Assembly: GCA_963930655.1 (NCBI GenBank)
Contig: OZ005613.1
Span: 13,028,501 to 13,092,500, forward strand
Direction of reading: 5' to 3'
Source of the DNA: Myrica gale
Lineage: Eukaryota; Streptophyta; Magnoliopsida; Fagales; Myricaceae
Length of the DNA stretch: 64,000 nucleotides
Shown here: positions 22,070 to 34,154 of the stretch, in pieces
Position numbering within the stretch: position 1 is the first letter of the stretch
How the letters are laid out: every line of letters starts with the position of its first letter
Position numbers and translations under genes: made by a program
Notes under the pieces: model-generated
What the model saw: only the letters and a program-made list of their open reading frames with translations
The model's database searches: none
What the model was told of the DNA's origin: nothing

Positions 22070-23015
22070 TGATGTGAACCTCGCCAAGAATAACGAGACC
22101 CAACAACTAAAGGGAACCCAAGATCGTTCTAGGACTGATTCGAATGGAAACCTCGACCCGTTGTTTATGAAATCAAAAAGCTCGGTATATGGAAGACGCC
22201 ACAAACGGTGATGAAAATTCTATTTGATAAGTCAAGTGAAACGCCACAGGAAATCCTGATAAGTTTGAGTAGTACTTCAAAGAACTGAAGAGAATAAATC
22301 ATCACAATTTCAATAATCAAAGTCTGCCAAAATACATTGCAAAAACTTCTATTTAAAGGGCTAAACAATACAAGGAAAGAACCCTAATATAGAAACCTAA
22401 TTAAAATCCGAAAATAGTTATGTAAAGAAATCCTTACCTTCCTAAAACACATAAGACAATTAGGGAAATAAATTCCTTGCTTGCCTAAAATGAAATAAAG
22501 ATACTAAAAAGGAAAGGAAAGCTTGCCTAGCTAATCAAGCTGATCACACGCCTCACAAATGGAAAGGAAATCCTAGCTGGTCACTGGTCACACATGCCTA
22601 ACATAAAAAAGGAAAACTTACCTAAAAGAACAAGGACAACCAGCCATTTAATTGGCTGATTATACACTCCTAAAAAAAAGGAAAGAAAAGCTTAAATGAC
22701 TATATGTCCAGAAAGTCCAAACCAAAGAAAAGGACAAAGAAAAATGCCCATTGATTGCTCACGTTTGTCCATGTTCTTTGTAGATTAGGCCAGGTCCTTT
22801 GCAGCACTTTAATGACATGCCAAATGTTGCTCACTTTGGATAATGCCCAATCACCAAAACTATTTTCTTGCTAATTTGAAGCTTAGCCTTGACCGGATAT
22901 GATGCGTCCTTCTAGAACTTGAATCATGGTGATGATTCTTCGTTGCTGACATGAATTATGCTCAATAGGCCTCCACAAAATTGCTTGAACTAGATCCCTT
23001 GTATGATTTGCATCA
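22070..23015 (-). repeat. 5' LTR of the minus-strand element
   Basis: Complete LTR of 946 bp. In plus orientation it starts TGATGTGAACCTCG at 22070 and ends GCATCA at 23015, next to the AACAT duplication. The primer-binding site lies just outside its left end at about 22056-22069 (minus sense). Confidence 0.8.
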
Positions 23016-23897
23016 AACATCTCATCCTTAAACAACCAGTTCTATGGCTCAATTGTTTCTGACTGATGTTTTTAAACTACAGGGGATGCCCACTACCATA
23101 GTTTCTAATCTTGATCTAGTTTTTCTTAGTAATTTCTGGAAGGAATTCTTCAAATTACTGGGCACTATTCTTTCCCATAGCTCTGCATATCACTCTCAGA
23201 GTGATGAACAAACTGAGATTGTGAACAAGTGTTTAGTCACTACCTAAGGTGCTATTGTGATGAAAAACCTATGTATTGGGATGAGTACCCTGCCCCTAAA
23301 TTGATAAACTATATTTTAGACACAACACAGAATGCAGCCGTTGAAACAGAGATGAAAAGCAGAGATCAAATTCTAAACCTACTCAAGTATAATCTCCAGG
23401 CAGCACAAGAGAGAGCTAAGCATCATTATAACAAGAAACATACCAAAAGATCCTTCATATTGGGAGATTGGGTCTACCTGAGATTGCAACCTTACCGACA
23501 AAAATCTCTTGCTTTTCGAAAAAGCTTGAAACATTCACCTCGGTATTTTGGGTCTTTCAAGGTGCTCAAGAAGATAGGTGAAGTGCCTTACCAGCTAGAA
23601 TTACCACTTGAGGCTAGCTTACATCCAGTTTTTCATGTTTCGTGCTTGAAGAGGAAACTCGGTGCACGGTTGACTCGTTTTCTATCCTTATCACCAGTTG
23701 ACGACGAAAGGGCTCCACAAGCAAAGCAAGAGCTTATCATTTACCGACGTGTACGCAACCAAGGCAATCGATCACTCGTTGAGGTGTTGGTTCAATGGAA
23801 GGGGACAACCAAAGAAAATTCAACATAAGTTCCATTTTGGAGACTTCGAGAACTTTACCCGCACCTTGTGGGCAAGGTTTTTTTAAGGAGAAGGGAA

Positions 23898-24392
23898 TGT
23901 CATTGCCTCACCAAAGCCAAGGGTTGGTTTGGAAGAGTAGAGAAGTGTTGGGCGACAAGATTAGGGTTTCGGTAGTGAAAGAGGGTAAATTTGTAAGGAT
24001 GAGTCGAGAAGCTTCACGTGGAGCTGAAGCTAGTTGCAAAGTGGAGTTCAGTTTAACTTCACTTTGTTGTTTGGGCCATTGGGGTAGGCTGACATTGTGG
24101 CCTGTGTCTTAATTGGGCTTTTATCCAGTTATCTTTTTATCTTTTTTATAGTTTAATTTTTTTACAATTCAGCCCGTTGGTTTTGAGCGTTAGACTAGGG
24201 GCCTCTATTAGCCCATCTGTGTTAGTGTATGTATTTCCTTCATTCCTGTAAGAGATTATCGAAAATCAATCAAGCAAAGGAACAAGGAGAGTGACTCTCT
24301 CTTGGATAGAGTTAGTATCATTTCTCTATAGTTTTCTGTTCATCCAAACACTATTTTCTCATTTTATCCTCACCCCCACTGGGTACATAACA
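23898..24392 (+). repeat. 3' LTR of gypsy element 1
   Basis: A polypurine tract AAGGAGAAGGGA at 23885-23896 directly precedes TG at 23898. The LTR ends ACATAACA at 24392, giving 495 bp. There is no second copy upstream, so identity cannot be used to date the insertion. Confidence 0.7.
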
Positions 24393-26150
24393 GACTTTTA
24401 TGGGAAATGGCAAAAAATTGATAGATAATTTGAAGGATTTTTTGTTGGAAATTGTGAAATTTTTTTGGTAGTTTCACTTCATATACCTTTAGCCTTTAGA
24501 TGATATATACACATATAACATAAATATGAAATTGAGAATCTATGTACAAAGAATATTTACTAAATATAGCATAAATGAAACAAAGATAGTAATAGGATCA
24601 TTAAACTATTAACCAATTACCATCATGTCGACATATACTATCATCTTTTTTATTTCATAAAGTATTTATTTTAGTAACAAGACGTAATTGATAGAAACAT
24701 TCTTCTATGTTTAAGAATAAAGTAAAACCTATGATTAAGCCTATAGATGCATCATAACACGTGAACATTCCACACATTAGAGTATGTAGCTAGATCACAC
24801 GAGGTAGACACGATCATAGGTACATCAGCAGCATAATAAGAACAATCGAAATTCTAGTATCACTATATCAAACAACACCCACAATTATAAGGTCTTTCAA
24901 CGAGCATAATCCCTAGGAGGCATAATACATTGAAACAACATCAAAAAGCACGATTGCATTTACCGCACAAGAAAGACATAGTAGGGCCCTTACTAATTAT
25001 AGAAGGCAAACTAGAAAAAGAAAACTAAGAAGACAAGCCAACACACGAATAGAGTGGATAAAACCACAACATTATTATTTGGTCTAACCTACATAATTCT
25101 ATAGGGGCCAATTTTTTTAGTTGATACCCTATATAGAGAAATAACTCTATGTCCTAACACTATCTAAGATATTTCAACATACATAAATGCATTTTTAGAG
25201 TAGGCACCAATACAATGTTTGTTTTCTATCTTCCTATTGTTATTGTTTGACTACAAACCTATAACGTCTCTCAAAGTACGACGAGATTAAGGTAATCTAC
25301 TGACTCATTCTAAAATGAGCAGTACAAAGGTTATCCCAAGTATAGAAGTTCTATCGTGAATAATTAGTCTAAAAAGCTAGATCGTTTCCTTTGGAAAAAT
25401 TGACTAACTTCAAACTCGCGTAAAAATAAGGAAAATATAAAAATGGTGACATGTGCAATGAGTGTGAAGATGTAAAATATAATAAAGTTTACTGAACACA
25501 GTTCACATTCGTATTTTTGGATTGAAATGAAATTAAAGCACTAAAAAAGAAAAGACGTTGAAAATTAAATGAAGATAGTAAAGATAACGTTGTTGGAGAA
25601 TATTAACGTCCTTCGAATAAAATCCTGAACTTTTTAAAATCAATAAAATACTCGAAAACTCTAATCTGACTAACTTTACAACTTAGAGAATTTACAACGT
25701 CGGCTTTAGATTAAAACATTCAAACAAATCTGTAATTACGCTCTAAACACAAAATATAAACTAAGAATGTAATGTGCATTAAATTAAATAATTGGTAAGG
25801 GTGTTAGACAGAAAGGAGCAACAGTTAAGGACAAAGACCATACCGCTCGTAAAGATTTTATGGAGAAACCACGGAGTAGAGGAGATATCATGGGAATTAG
25901 AGAGCGAAATGTACTTAAAATACCCGCAATTGCAGGAAGAACATAATTAAAAACGATTATTACTTTATCAATTTTGTTCTTTGATAAAACTTTTATATAA
26001 CTTACTGCATAATCTCTTGCTTTTTCTTCCTTGACTGGACCTCTATTATATATGACTATTTGCTTGAAATGTATCCTATGACTGTGTATAACATATATAT
26101 AAATGTGCATGATTAAATTATGATATTGAAACTAACTATTTTTACCATGT
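24393..26150. other. Intergenic DNA, no gene recognised
   Basis: The segment is AT-rich with few long frames. Parts read like LTR or retroelement leader DNA, but I find no paired ends, primer-binding site or coding domain. Confidence 0.35.
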
Positions 26151-27005
26151 TAGCAGATGTCATCGAGTCGCCGATCCCCACGCTCTCAGTCCATGACTTC
26201 CCCACCCTCTTCCCTGTGTAGAAGAATAACCGCGCGAAATTATCGTAGTCTACTCCGATGCCGCCTTTGGATAGTCGTGCCGCTACCGCTTTTGTTGCAT
26301 AAAGTGTGGGTAGTGAGGATTCAGTTGGATGATTGCCGTCTCAGCAACCGCAGTTGCAGGAGGTTATGGTGGGGACTCAGGAGCCCCCACTCCCTCAAAA
26401 GAAGGACCAGCCCGGTCCATCCAATCGAAGGCACCCTGTAGCCCTAGGGCTCGGCATGTATTGGACCGACTCCTCTGATTGCTCAGATTCATAGGCAGAT
26501 ACGACTCCAGTTGGAGTCATTAAGCAACTGAATAGAGAACAAGACTCAGTTAGGGGGCTAAGAGTGAGCTGAGAAGAGGATCCAGAAGAGGATCCAGATG
26601 AGGACCCTTCGCCTAAGTTGGTAGGGGATGAGTACACTGAGAAGAGTCCATGGGAATATGATCCCTGGGAGGGTGCTAGAAGAGTATATTGTAGATGACC
26701 GAGTATCCTCAATGATATTCCTGAGACCCACATTCCATCGTAGGAAGTTGACTTTACACCTAAGTATCATGAGCTTATGGTAACGTGATCCATGACCCTA
26801 GTGTCATAGGTCGGATTTATGAGTCCATGTCCCGTTCTTGGATAGGCAGTAACTCCTAGACCACGTCTACCATGGCGAGGTCAGCAGTGAGGCCAGCTCA
26901 AGCGCTCGCCCGCACCCATATGGTCTTAGGACCCCACGATCGGGGCAAAATTGCTGGCAGTAAGAAACTAAATTCCGAGGTCGGAAATTTATAAGGAGGA
27001 GAGGA
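26151..27005 (+). pseudogene. Degenerate 3' internal region of a long-LTR gypsy element
   Basis: It precedes a polypurine tract (AAGGAGGAGAGGA, ending 27005) and the LTR that follows, so it is the 3' internal part of that element. The plus strand keeps traces of an acidic reading frame with EEDPEEDPDEDPSPKLVGDEY (near 26570-26640) and Pro-rich stretches, broken by stops. I do not recognise the protein. All upstream coding domains are absent. Confidence 0.45.
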
Positions 27006-27573
27006 TGTGAGACCCCGACTTAGAGACTAGTAACATCACTTAGTTTAGGTTTTCTTCGATGTCAATTTAAACATTTAAAATCTTACTTCTTGACACTTTA
27101 AGGTCTGCATTATTATGAATATTTGGGAAAAGAAATATATGGTTTACTTGATTTAAAATTTATATCTAAAGTGAAATTTTCCTCTAGCACTTTTCGTGCA
27201 TCTTTAGTTATAATTTAAATACTATATTGTTTGCGAGTTTTAATAGTGTTAAATTTCATTATTTGGGATCAATTATGCTAGGGCCTTGATTTTTGGAAGT
27301 GTATGTTTGCTTGAAATAAAAGTGAAAGGGAGTCAAACGTGTATGAAGTGGCAAGTGAAACAACAAAAAAAAGGGGAGGGGGAAACAACCGCACGTTTCA
27401 CCCAATGGGGGGAGGCGATATTAACAATGTATGGGGGCACGATGGACTTTTCCTCCCAACCCCTCTATTTCACGAATAACTCCCCATTTCCTTCTTCATT
27501 TAGCTGCTACTCACACCATACAAACTCTCACATTCACCTACGTACACACGGGGAGGAAAACACTGAAACAACA

Positions 27574-27722
27574 TAAGAGAAGAAGAAGAAGAAGAAGCCG
27601 CAGAGAAGAAGGAGAAGAGAGAGAGAATAAGAGGAGGAAGAAGAAGGAAGAGAAGAGAAGGAGAAGTGGAAAGAAGAGAAGGAGAAGGAGAAGAAGAGAG
27701 AAGAGAAGAACGAATACGAAAA
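27574..27722. repeat. Purine-rich GAA/GGA microsatellite
   Basis: The plus strand is almost purely A/G, made of GAAGAAG, GAGAAG and GGAGAAG variants. It yields Arg/Lys/Glu-rich peptides in all plus frames and Ser/Leu-rich ones on the minus strand. None is credible as a gene. Confidence 0.9.
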
Positions 27723-29944
27723 TAAAAACAGGGGAGAAAGGTAGGTCTTAGAAGTCCTTCGGCCAAGGGGGAAAATTTATCCCATGAGCCCTTCTTCTTA
27801 CACCATTTCCCTTATCTGTTTTCACTTCCCTTCTCTAACGTGATGACTTGTTTTAGGTGTCCATTTCCATCAAAATCAATTACCAAGCGAATCTAGATGT
27901 AAGGGAAATTGGAAATCCTAATCTGATATTATAGGAACCGTAAGCTTTATGTAGAAATTTCTGTTACTTGCTTGCATGCATGTTAAATTCGAGTACTAAT
28001 GAGTTGGGAATGAAAGGTAGACATGCTGAAAACTAATCTAGAGTTATGAATGGAGGAGAAGAAGTTCTGTTGGGTCACAAATGGGAGCTTGTTGATGATC
28101 GGTTATGGCTGACAGAACCATACACATAATGTCTTTTGTCTTTTCGCTTTATGTATTAGATTCACCTCTAGGCTGCATGCTTGTTAGTTTTAATTAGAGA
28201 ACCAAGCCTCAAGTGTTGAACCTTTAAAAATTCATAGGGATGCACGGTCAGATTTGAGTAAAGGTTCAAGAGAAACATTGATGTTGCATAGGTGTTTGAT
28301 GGAAAACCTAAGAGAAAAGATAATGCATTGGCATTGACCTGGTGAAAAGAGAATCATAATATTGATGTAAATTTTGATTTGAAACCATTAAAATAGAAGA
28401 TTTTCATGAGATTAGTTTCTGTTACAAGGTGTTGGCAAGATCTGAAATCTGTTTTGCACATGCATGATCGGATATGTAATAGTTGTGGCATAGGGTGTTG
28501 TCATTTGATATTTGAATGGGTTGTAAGTGCAAATGAGCTGAAAGAGTGGAGGGCAGATTTGCTCCTCTACTTTCATGGATGTCCCTGTTATTTTAGCACC
28601 TCCTTAGGGGTTTAAAGAGGTTCTTAAATGTTGGTTATGATGCTTGAAGAGACCATAGTTGCTGCTGTTAATGAATGCAATTGGTTGAAAATGAAACTTT
28701 CTTATTGTTGTTGTTGCATTTATAGAGGTTAGACCTTATCCATTATGAGCTATTGTTGTTATTTGAGAACCCGTAGCATTGATAAATTTGGCCTATAATG
28801 TTGGAGATCATTGAGAATTATAGAGAAGCCTTGTTAAACTAGTTGTTGAAATTAGTTTCTGCAGATCACAAAGTTTGAATTAGGAGTAACCTTTGATGTT
28901 ATTGTTTTTATTATTTGATCTTGAGATAATTATACGTTATAGGCCTATGAAATACGAAGATTTTAAGCCATACTTTGGGTGATTCGGATAAATATTGAGT
29001 GAGTTATGGGTTTTTCAAGTTCAGACGTCAAGCTGCCAGCATCCTTGCACGTCCAGAACTCCTGCTCATTTCAAATAACTTTTTAGTGATCAGTTTAAGT
29101 CCACATTTTGTAAGTCTGGTCTTGAAATTTAAGTTTGTGAAAGAACATTTTAAGGTAAATTTTCGTGTGATTTAGAGGTGTAATGAATAAGTTGTGGTCT
29201 TTTAAAAGTGGTAGGCCGATCTGGAGGCAGCAGCAGTGTTGCTCTAGGATTTTCATTTGATATGAAGTATTTTTGAAAATGCATAGTAATTTCAATTTTT
29301 GTGATTTTTAGCTTCAAGCTTGAACTATGAAATCAGAATAGTTTAAAAGAAATTTCATGTATTTTGGAGGCATGTTTTTGAAGTTATGAATTTTGAAGCT
29401 GGAGACGTCGGGTCTGTCCGCTTGGACGTCCTCAGCAGTTTGCATTTTCGGGTAAATTTTTCGAGTGGCAAACAAGCTCCAAATTACCTGGAATTTTAAT
29501 ATATTATGACAATTAGTGTATGGATCAATTTGGCATCCAATTCTTATATCTTCAACAACCTTAAGATAGAAATTTACATTGTAGGATCACCATTGGGTAG
29601 TTAAGAAACATGGGTGATTTTGTATGATGTGCTGAATTTAATTGAATGATTATTCTCTGCATCTAGTAAACTTCTAAATGACATTAGTATGACTCATTTG
29701 TAGGCAAGGTGCCACCATAAGCTCGAGTGGATGAAGGTAAGTGAAAAATTATGTTTTTCGAAAACTTAAATGATACACATCATGGATATTTGTCATCAAG
29801 CACGTCATGAGCATTTGCATTGATTTTATCAAAAGGAAGAAAAGGAAACTTTATGCAAATGAAAGTACGATTTATGCTATGTCATGATATGTTATGTGGC
29901 TAAATAGGATGGTCGGTACCGTACCTAAGTATGATAGCTGCTTC

Positions 29945-30080
29945 CACTACGAAAGACGGATGCGAGAAGGATGGATGACTCCTAAGGGCACCCACTCCGA
30001 AGGATGAATGCGAGAAGGATGCGTAGTCCCTGAGGTATGTGCAACCACACTGAAGGATGAATGAGAGAAGGTGTGGATCT
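29945..30080. repeat. Imperfect tandem repeat with GATGCGAGAAGGATG core
   Basis: Three copies of a CGAAGGATGAATGCGAGAAGG-like unit (starting about 29949, 29997 and 30050) are spaced about 50 bp apart. The array lies near the 3' end of the long LTR. Confidence 0.75.
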
Positions 30081-30877
30081 CTAAGGGTCGTGTCTAGCTA
30101 TCAGGCCTAGGGCCACATCAAGGGCTAGCTCGACCAAATGACATATTCCCAAGGAAAAGGGGAATTGTTTCGAAGGGAATGCACAACCCTGACTTCAGGG
30201 GTAAATGGAGCGATAGGACCCAAATAATGATGAAGAGATTCTTTAAGTTAAATTTCCAGTGCAAGAGACGCATACATAAACATGCATTTATTATGGCATA
30301 TATTTACCTGACATTCATGATCATGTCATGCATAACCCTTACTGAATCATTCGACTCACAAAATTTAAATTGTATCATTCCAGACGATGTTTCAGGTGAG
30401 GGGACTCATGAGGAGGAACTACAACCCAAGGAGGGGGGTTGACGAGGGTGCCCTCCCCTAACATGCAATTCATGTAGATTCTGAGTTATTTTTGAAAGGA
30501 CTGACATGAACCTCGCAATGTGTGGTGGTCATGGTCTGTTCAGCCTACGAGACTTAAGTCTCCTAAACAACTTATATTTTGGGTCCATGTCTGTCTTCCT
30601 ATGTGTGTTGTTTGACATAGTTATATGATTTATTTCACCTACACTTTCGTTATGTTCTTATATTCAGTAGAGCATTGAGGGTTCGCATGTCAGCTGTTAA
30701 ATTTCTGAATAGTATTTTCATGAACTAAAGAAATTCTTATTTTCTGAATTTAGTAATAGGCAGGATAGTTTAAAAAAAATTCCGCTTCAAGTTTTTAGTA
30801 AATGCGTTGGAGCATTCATTGTTGGGAATGCTCGCGGCTGTCATTAGCCTCATCGGGCTAGCGTTTGGGGCGTGACA

Positions 30878-33131
30878 CCAACACTCGAATTCATCGACTC
30901 AAGCTTATCTGCACAATTCTAGGTAACTATTTCAAACTCTATTTTTTTTCTTTCCTTTTCGACAGTGATTTAGTAGCTCTGCTGCGTATCTACTTCTCAA
31001 AATCTCACTCACCTAAATGTCAAAAGCAATCCCGAGTATGTGCTTAAAATTTAACTGACCAAATTTTTTAGTGAAGTATACTAGTATGAGATGCAAAAAG
31101 TCATGCAAGTTCATTCTCAACTCAAAATCCTAATTCACATAAGACATTGTAGGAGTCCAAACAAGTAATATCAGTTGAATACCCGCTCTTAACATGTTCC
31201 TATATCAGTACAACATGTGAGTTTGAAGGAACTCAGTCCCCATAACTAAATGAAACATTGTCCTTAATCTGAAAGCATAAGGAAAACAGAAAATGTGTGC
31301 ATAAAGAAAAGTAAAGCAACAAAAAACAAATAAAAAATCACAGGCAACAAGCTCAAAATAAGGAAAATGAAAATAAGATTGCAAACAATAAAAAGAGAAA
31401 AACAAAACAAAGATAGTAAAAAGAGGAAAGGTAAGAGGACTCCCCTAGTATCTTACATAAACAAGAAAGAGTCATGTGGATCAAAGACTGGCATACGTCA
31501 ACTGCTTGTGTAATTCGCGTCTAATAACTTAGGGGAACCATCTATCTTTGCCAACTGCTCCTCTAATTCTGTCATCTCTCCCCTTAGGGTCGACATCAAC
31601 GAGGTCCTACACGAACTTGGAAAGGGAAGCAACTGAGTCATCCAGCTCAACGGTACTCCTTATCACTCTTCATCCCATGTAGTTTTTTATTAATAACTAA
31701 ATAAAGCTAACTTGACTTTTGCACTGAATTAACTTCAAAACTATGAATTTTCCTTTTCAAAGAACATTAGTTTTTGTTTGGTTTTTCAACCACGGAGAAC
31801 GAGCAATCAGAGTACCTCATAGAGCAGTATTGTTGTGTTTGGTGATGAAGGAGGAACTAAGTCATGCTCAACCATAACACTTATAAGGAAGTTAATCGTG
31901 AACAACAACTATAATAGATAAACTGATGGGTTGCTCATAAGTAGAGGCTAACCCTATACCATAGGTGGTAGAAGTTTGTGTGACGGTGAGATTCCCTAAG
32001 AACAAAATCAAAATCTGTCAAACCCTAACTCAGAAAACAGTAAGAAAATCATCCTTTGCCTTATTCAAGCAAAATCTCGTTGCACCACCTCAGACGTGTT
32101 GAATTTCTATTTCACGGGATGTTGAATCTCAACGAGAATAATTTTTTAAACCCAAAACAAGTCCTTTTCATGGCTTCCTTCATCCTATTGCTCATCACTT
32201 TAGTTTAAGCTTCAATTTCCCTTTTTTCCCTTGTTTTCTATGTTATTGTGTAATGGGTTGAACATTGCCGCATGATTTTAGGCTACTATTTTCGATTTCT
32301 TTTCGACTTCAAAGATTCAAATAATTGCCGCAAATGTAACAAATATAAGACAAGCTGTGTCATTGCGGAATCTTAGGAAAACCCACAATGTCTTAGATGC
32401 GGGCCCTTGAATACCCATAACATGTCTCTTATATAAGAAAATACTATTCCCACATGTGATGTATAACCTCAGTATGAGCTTGGACATGTTGTCTAACATA
32501 TTCTTGTCAAGTTTATCGTTAAGTTTGTGTGTGATCAGTTACTCCTAGGAGTAGCTTAGAAAGAACCCAGGCAGAACTGTCAACTGAACGCAGATAAAGT
32601 CATATTTTGTGTTTCCATTTGATGAAATGCTTTTTGTGTTTCAAGAGTAAATTGTTGGAGCAAACAATTCCTCATAGTTCAAGCTGCGTGTTTAAACCCA
32701 TAGCAATTCCTCATAGTTCGAATAAGGCAGGGGATGATTTTCTTGCTATTTTGCGAGTTAGGATTTGAAAATTTTTTATTTGGTTCTTGATCAGGGGTAT
32801 CGGGAGGGGAGGGTGTGGGTAGTGGTGCAAAGTTGTTAGGTTGAGTTGAGTAGGATGGTGAGGTGAAAATTAATTTGGAAGAAAATTAAAGACTTTTGAT
32901 GAGTTGGATTAGTGTGACACATGTCCGCTTTCTATTCGTTCTGACATGTCAATTTTTTGACATACCAGCAACTACCGTTAGTGGGTTAACACACATTTGT
33001 GCCTATATGGGTTACCTCATGGACTATTTTGTTGAAAGTGTTATCTTAGAAACTAATTTGTTAAAAGATAATACCAAGTTACTTTGCAATTACAATTTTT
33101 TTTTTTTACTTTTACAAGGAGAGTTATATTG
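30878..33131. other. Intergenic DNA, no gene recognised
   Basis: No coding frame shows a known domain. The A-rich segment 31250-31430 and T-run at about 33100 produce the short frames present. Confidence 0.35.
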
Positions 33132-33480
33132 TGGCAGTAAAAATTGTAGAAGTATGTTGTCTTATATGTAAGTAAGGCTAAGTATATTGCAGTGATTGAA
33201 GTAGAAAATGAAATGCTTTGGATGTAACGATCTTTCCGACATTTTGGCTTGAAGCTAGATGATTATGTAGTCCATTGTAACATGCAGAGTGTGTTAAACT
33301 TGAGTAAGAACATTACATACTATTTCCAGATGATGTACATTGATATAAGATATTATTGGCTACAATAGGCAAGGGTGGAATTGTTAATAATATTGAAAAT
33401 CATTCATACTCTGAAGAATTTGACATGATGACAAAGGTTATGAACAGAGAAAAGCTTGAGCTTTTATGTCGAACTGGATG
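33132..33480 (+). pseudogene. Ty1/copia RNase H C-terminal fragment
   Basis: With a few stops and a frame change the translation reads SKAKYIAVIEVENEMLWM, then a segment with HCNMQSVLNLSKN and YIDIRYYW, then REKLELC. These are the C-terminal RNase H motifs of plant copia polyproteins (family forms SEAEY, DSQSA, KHIDVRYH). The N-terminal 90% of the polyprotein is absent. It lies immediately upstream of an LTR at 33546. Confidence 0.8.
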
Positions 33481-33545
33481 GCTTGGACTCTAACTGATAT
33501 GTTAAAGGATTGTCTCTTCCCTAGTGGGATAGAAGGGTAAATTTT

Positions 33546-34151
33546 TGTGGGAGTCCAACTTACATGAGGCCAAGTCTGAGCTCACTTCATAAGACCTTAG
33601 CAAACAAAAAGAAAGGGCAACATTAAGTTGATGCAACAATAAGCAAACAAAAGAGAGACAAAAAAGAAAAGGAGAAAGTGTTGTGGCCGGAGAGAGCAAA
33701 AGAAAAAAAGGAAAAGAGGATTTTTTTTTATTTCTTCAACTGTGGTTTTCACGTAAAGAGCAGATTGGCATTGTCTCTATGAAGTTGTTCTCGGTACTTT
33801 CATTACCAGAGAGTTATGGTATTCAGAGTGGAATCTCGCTACAATCTTGGTTTTGTCAAATTCTGATGTTTGTAGTGAGATTATATTTTTATTAGAGAGT
33901 TGATCTTGTGATTTCAAATTTGCGTGAACTCATATCTAGGCAAAAACTTGACCATTTTAATCTCATTTTATTACATAATAATTTATCTCAAATTTTTCCC
34001 ATAGTTTTTCCTTTCATACGAAAGGTTTTTCACATAAATCTGGCGTGTTCTCTTATATTGCTCTCTTAATGCTTTGTTTATTTCTTGTTTAGTTTCCAGC
34101 TAGCTTTAGTTTTTTATTTTATTTGCACATTGATGATATTTTGACCTAGCA
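33546..34151 (+). repeat. Copia LTR, about 606 bp
   Basis: It starts TGTGGGAGTCC after the RNase H end and a GGGATAGAAGGGTA purine-rich tract, and ends CTAGCA. It is followed after AAG by TGGTATTGTAGCTCAAG, a diverged tRNA-Met primer-binding site (TGGTATCAGAGC). Coding sequence of gag begins about 60 bp later. The same LTR therefore has pol C-terminus on its left and gag on its right. Confidence 0.7.
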
Positions 34152-34154
34152 AAG

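Larger units (their letters stand above)
20301..23015 (-). mobile_element. LTR retroelement deletion derivative inside gypsy element 1
   Basis: The insert is flanked by a perfect 5-bp duplication AACAT (20296-20300, 23016-23020) and has TGATG...CATCA outer ends. Two direct repeats of about 0.9 kb lie at each side. On the minus strand the 5' LTR is 23015-22070, followed at once by TTTGGTATCAAAGC, a primer-binding-like match to initiator tRNA-Met. One ORF (21718-21146) fills the interior. No pol is present. The 3' LTR lacks the first few tens of bases and the polypurine tract, so an internal deletion probably joined the ORF to the LTR after insertion. LTR ends match those of gypsy element 2 (46.9-54.7 kb): both finish GGTTCACATCA followed by TTTNGTATCA. 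Confidence 0.85.
17140..23890 (+). pseudogene. Decayed Ty3/gypsy gag-pol polyprotein (element 1)
   Basis: Domains appear in order across several frames. A gag zinc knuckle CYKCDKKWHSKHQC lies at 17753-17794. Protease motif VDTRSTHNF is near 18000. Reverse transcriptase runs about 18480-19330, RNase H about 19420-19790 and integrase about 19810-20295, resuming at 23021-23500. A C-terminal chromodomain-like segment follows to 23890. The order PR-RT-RH-INT is that of Ty3/gypsy, and the knuckle and RT resemble Tekay/Del-type chromoviruses. It is dead: there are many stops and frameshifts, and the RT active site reads FFYNILVY where the family has two aspartates. A 2.7-kb element splits integrase; removing it with one AACAT copy rejoins the frame. 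No 5' LTR is found, so the left end is truncated near 17140. Confidence 0.9.
27006..30877 (+). repeat. Long gypsy LTR, about 3.87 kb
   Basis: It begins TGTGAGACCCCGACTTAG right after a polypurine tract and ends TTTGGGGCGTGACA, the paired end pattern of many plant gypsy LTRs (TGT-A-CCCCG ... GGGGCGTGACA). LTRs of 3-4 kb are known in the Tekay/Del/Retrosat group, and that lineage is inferred. The interior contains a purine-rich microsatellite and a short tandem repeat. Frames within it are by-products. No second LTR lies in the window; the bases after 30877 are CCAAC, so any 5-bp duplication would have to match these. Confidence 0.65.

Noticed and set aside
17140..24392. Possibility that the gag-pol relics are endogenous pararetrovirus
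   Set aside because: Domain order PR-RT-RH-INT with LTRs, polypurine tract and primer-binding sites fits Ty3/gypsy. No movement protein or coat domain is present.
27431..27766. Open frames across the purine tract on both strands
   Set aside because: The peptides are runs of Arg/Lys/Glu or Ser/Leu from a GAA/GGA microsatellite.
29030..29042. AAGCTGCCAGCAT resembles the core of plant miR167
   Set aside because: Only 13 bases match, no complementary arm lies within a few hundred bases, and the site is inside a gypsy LTR.
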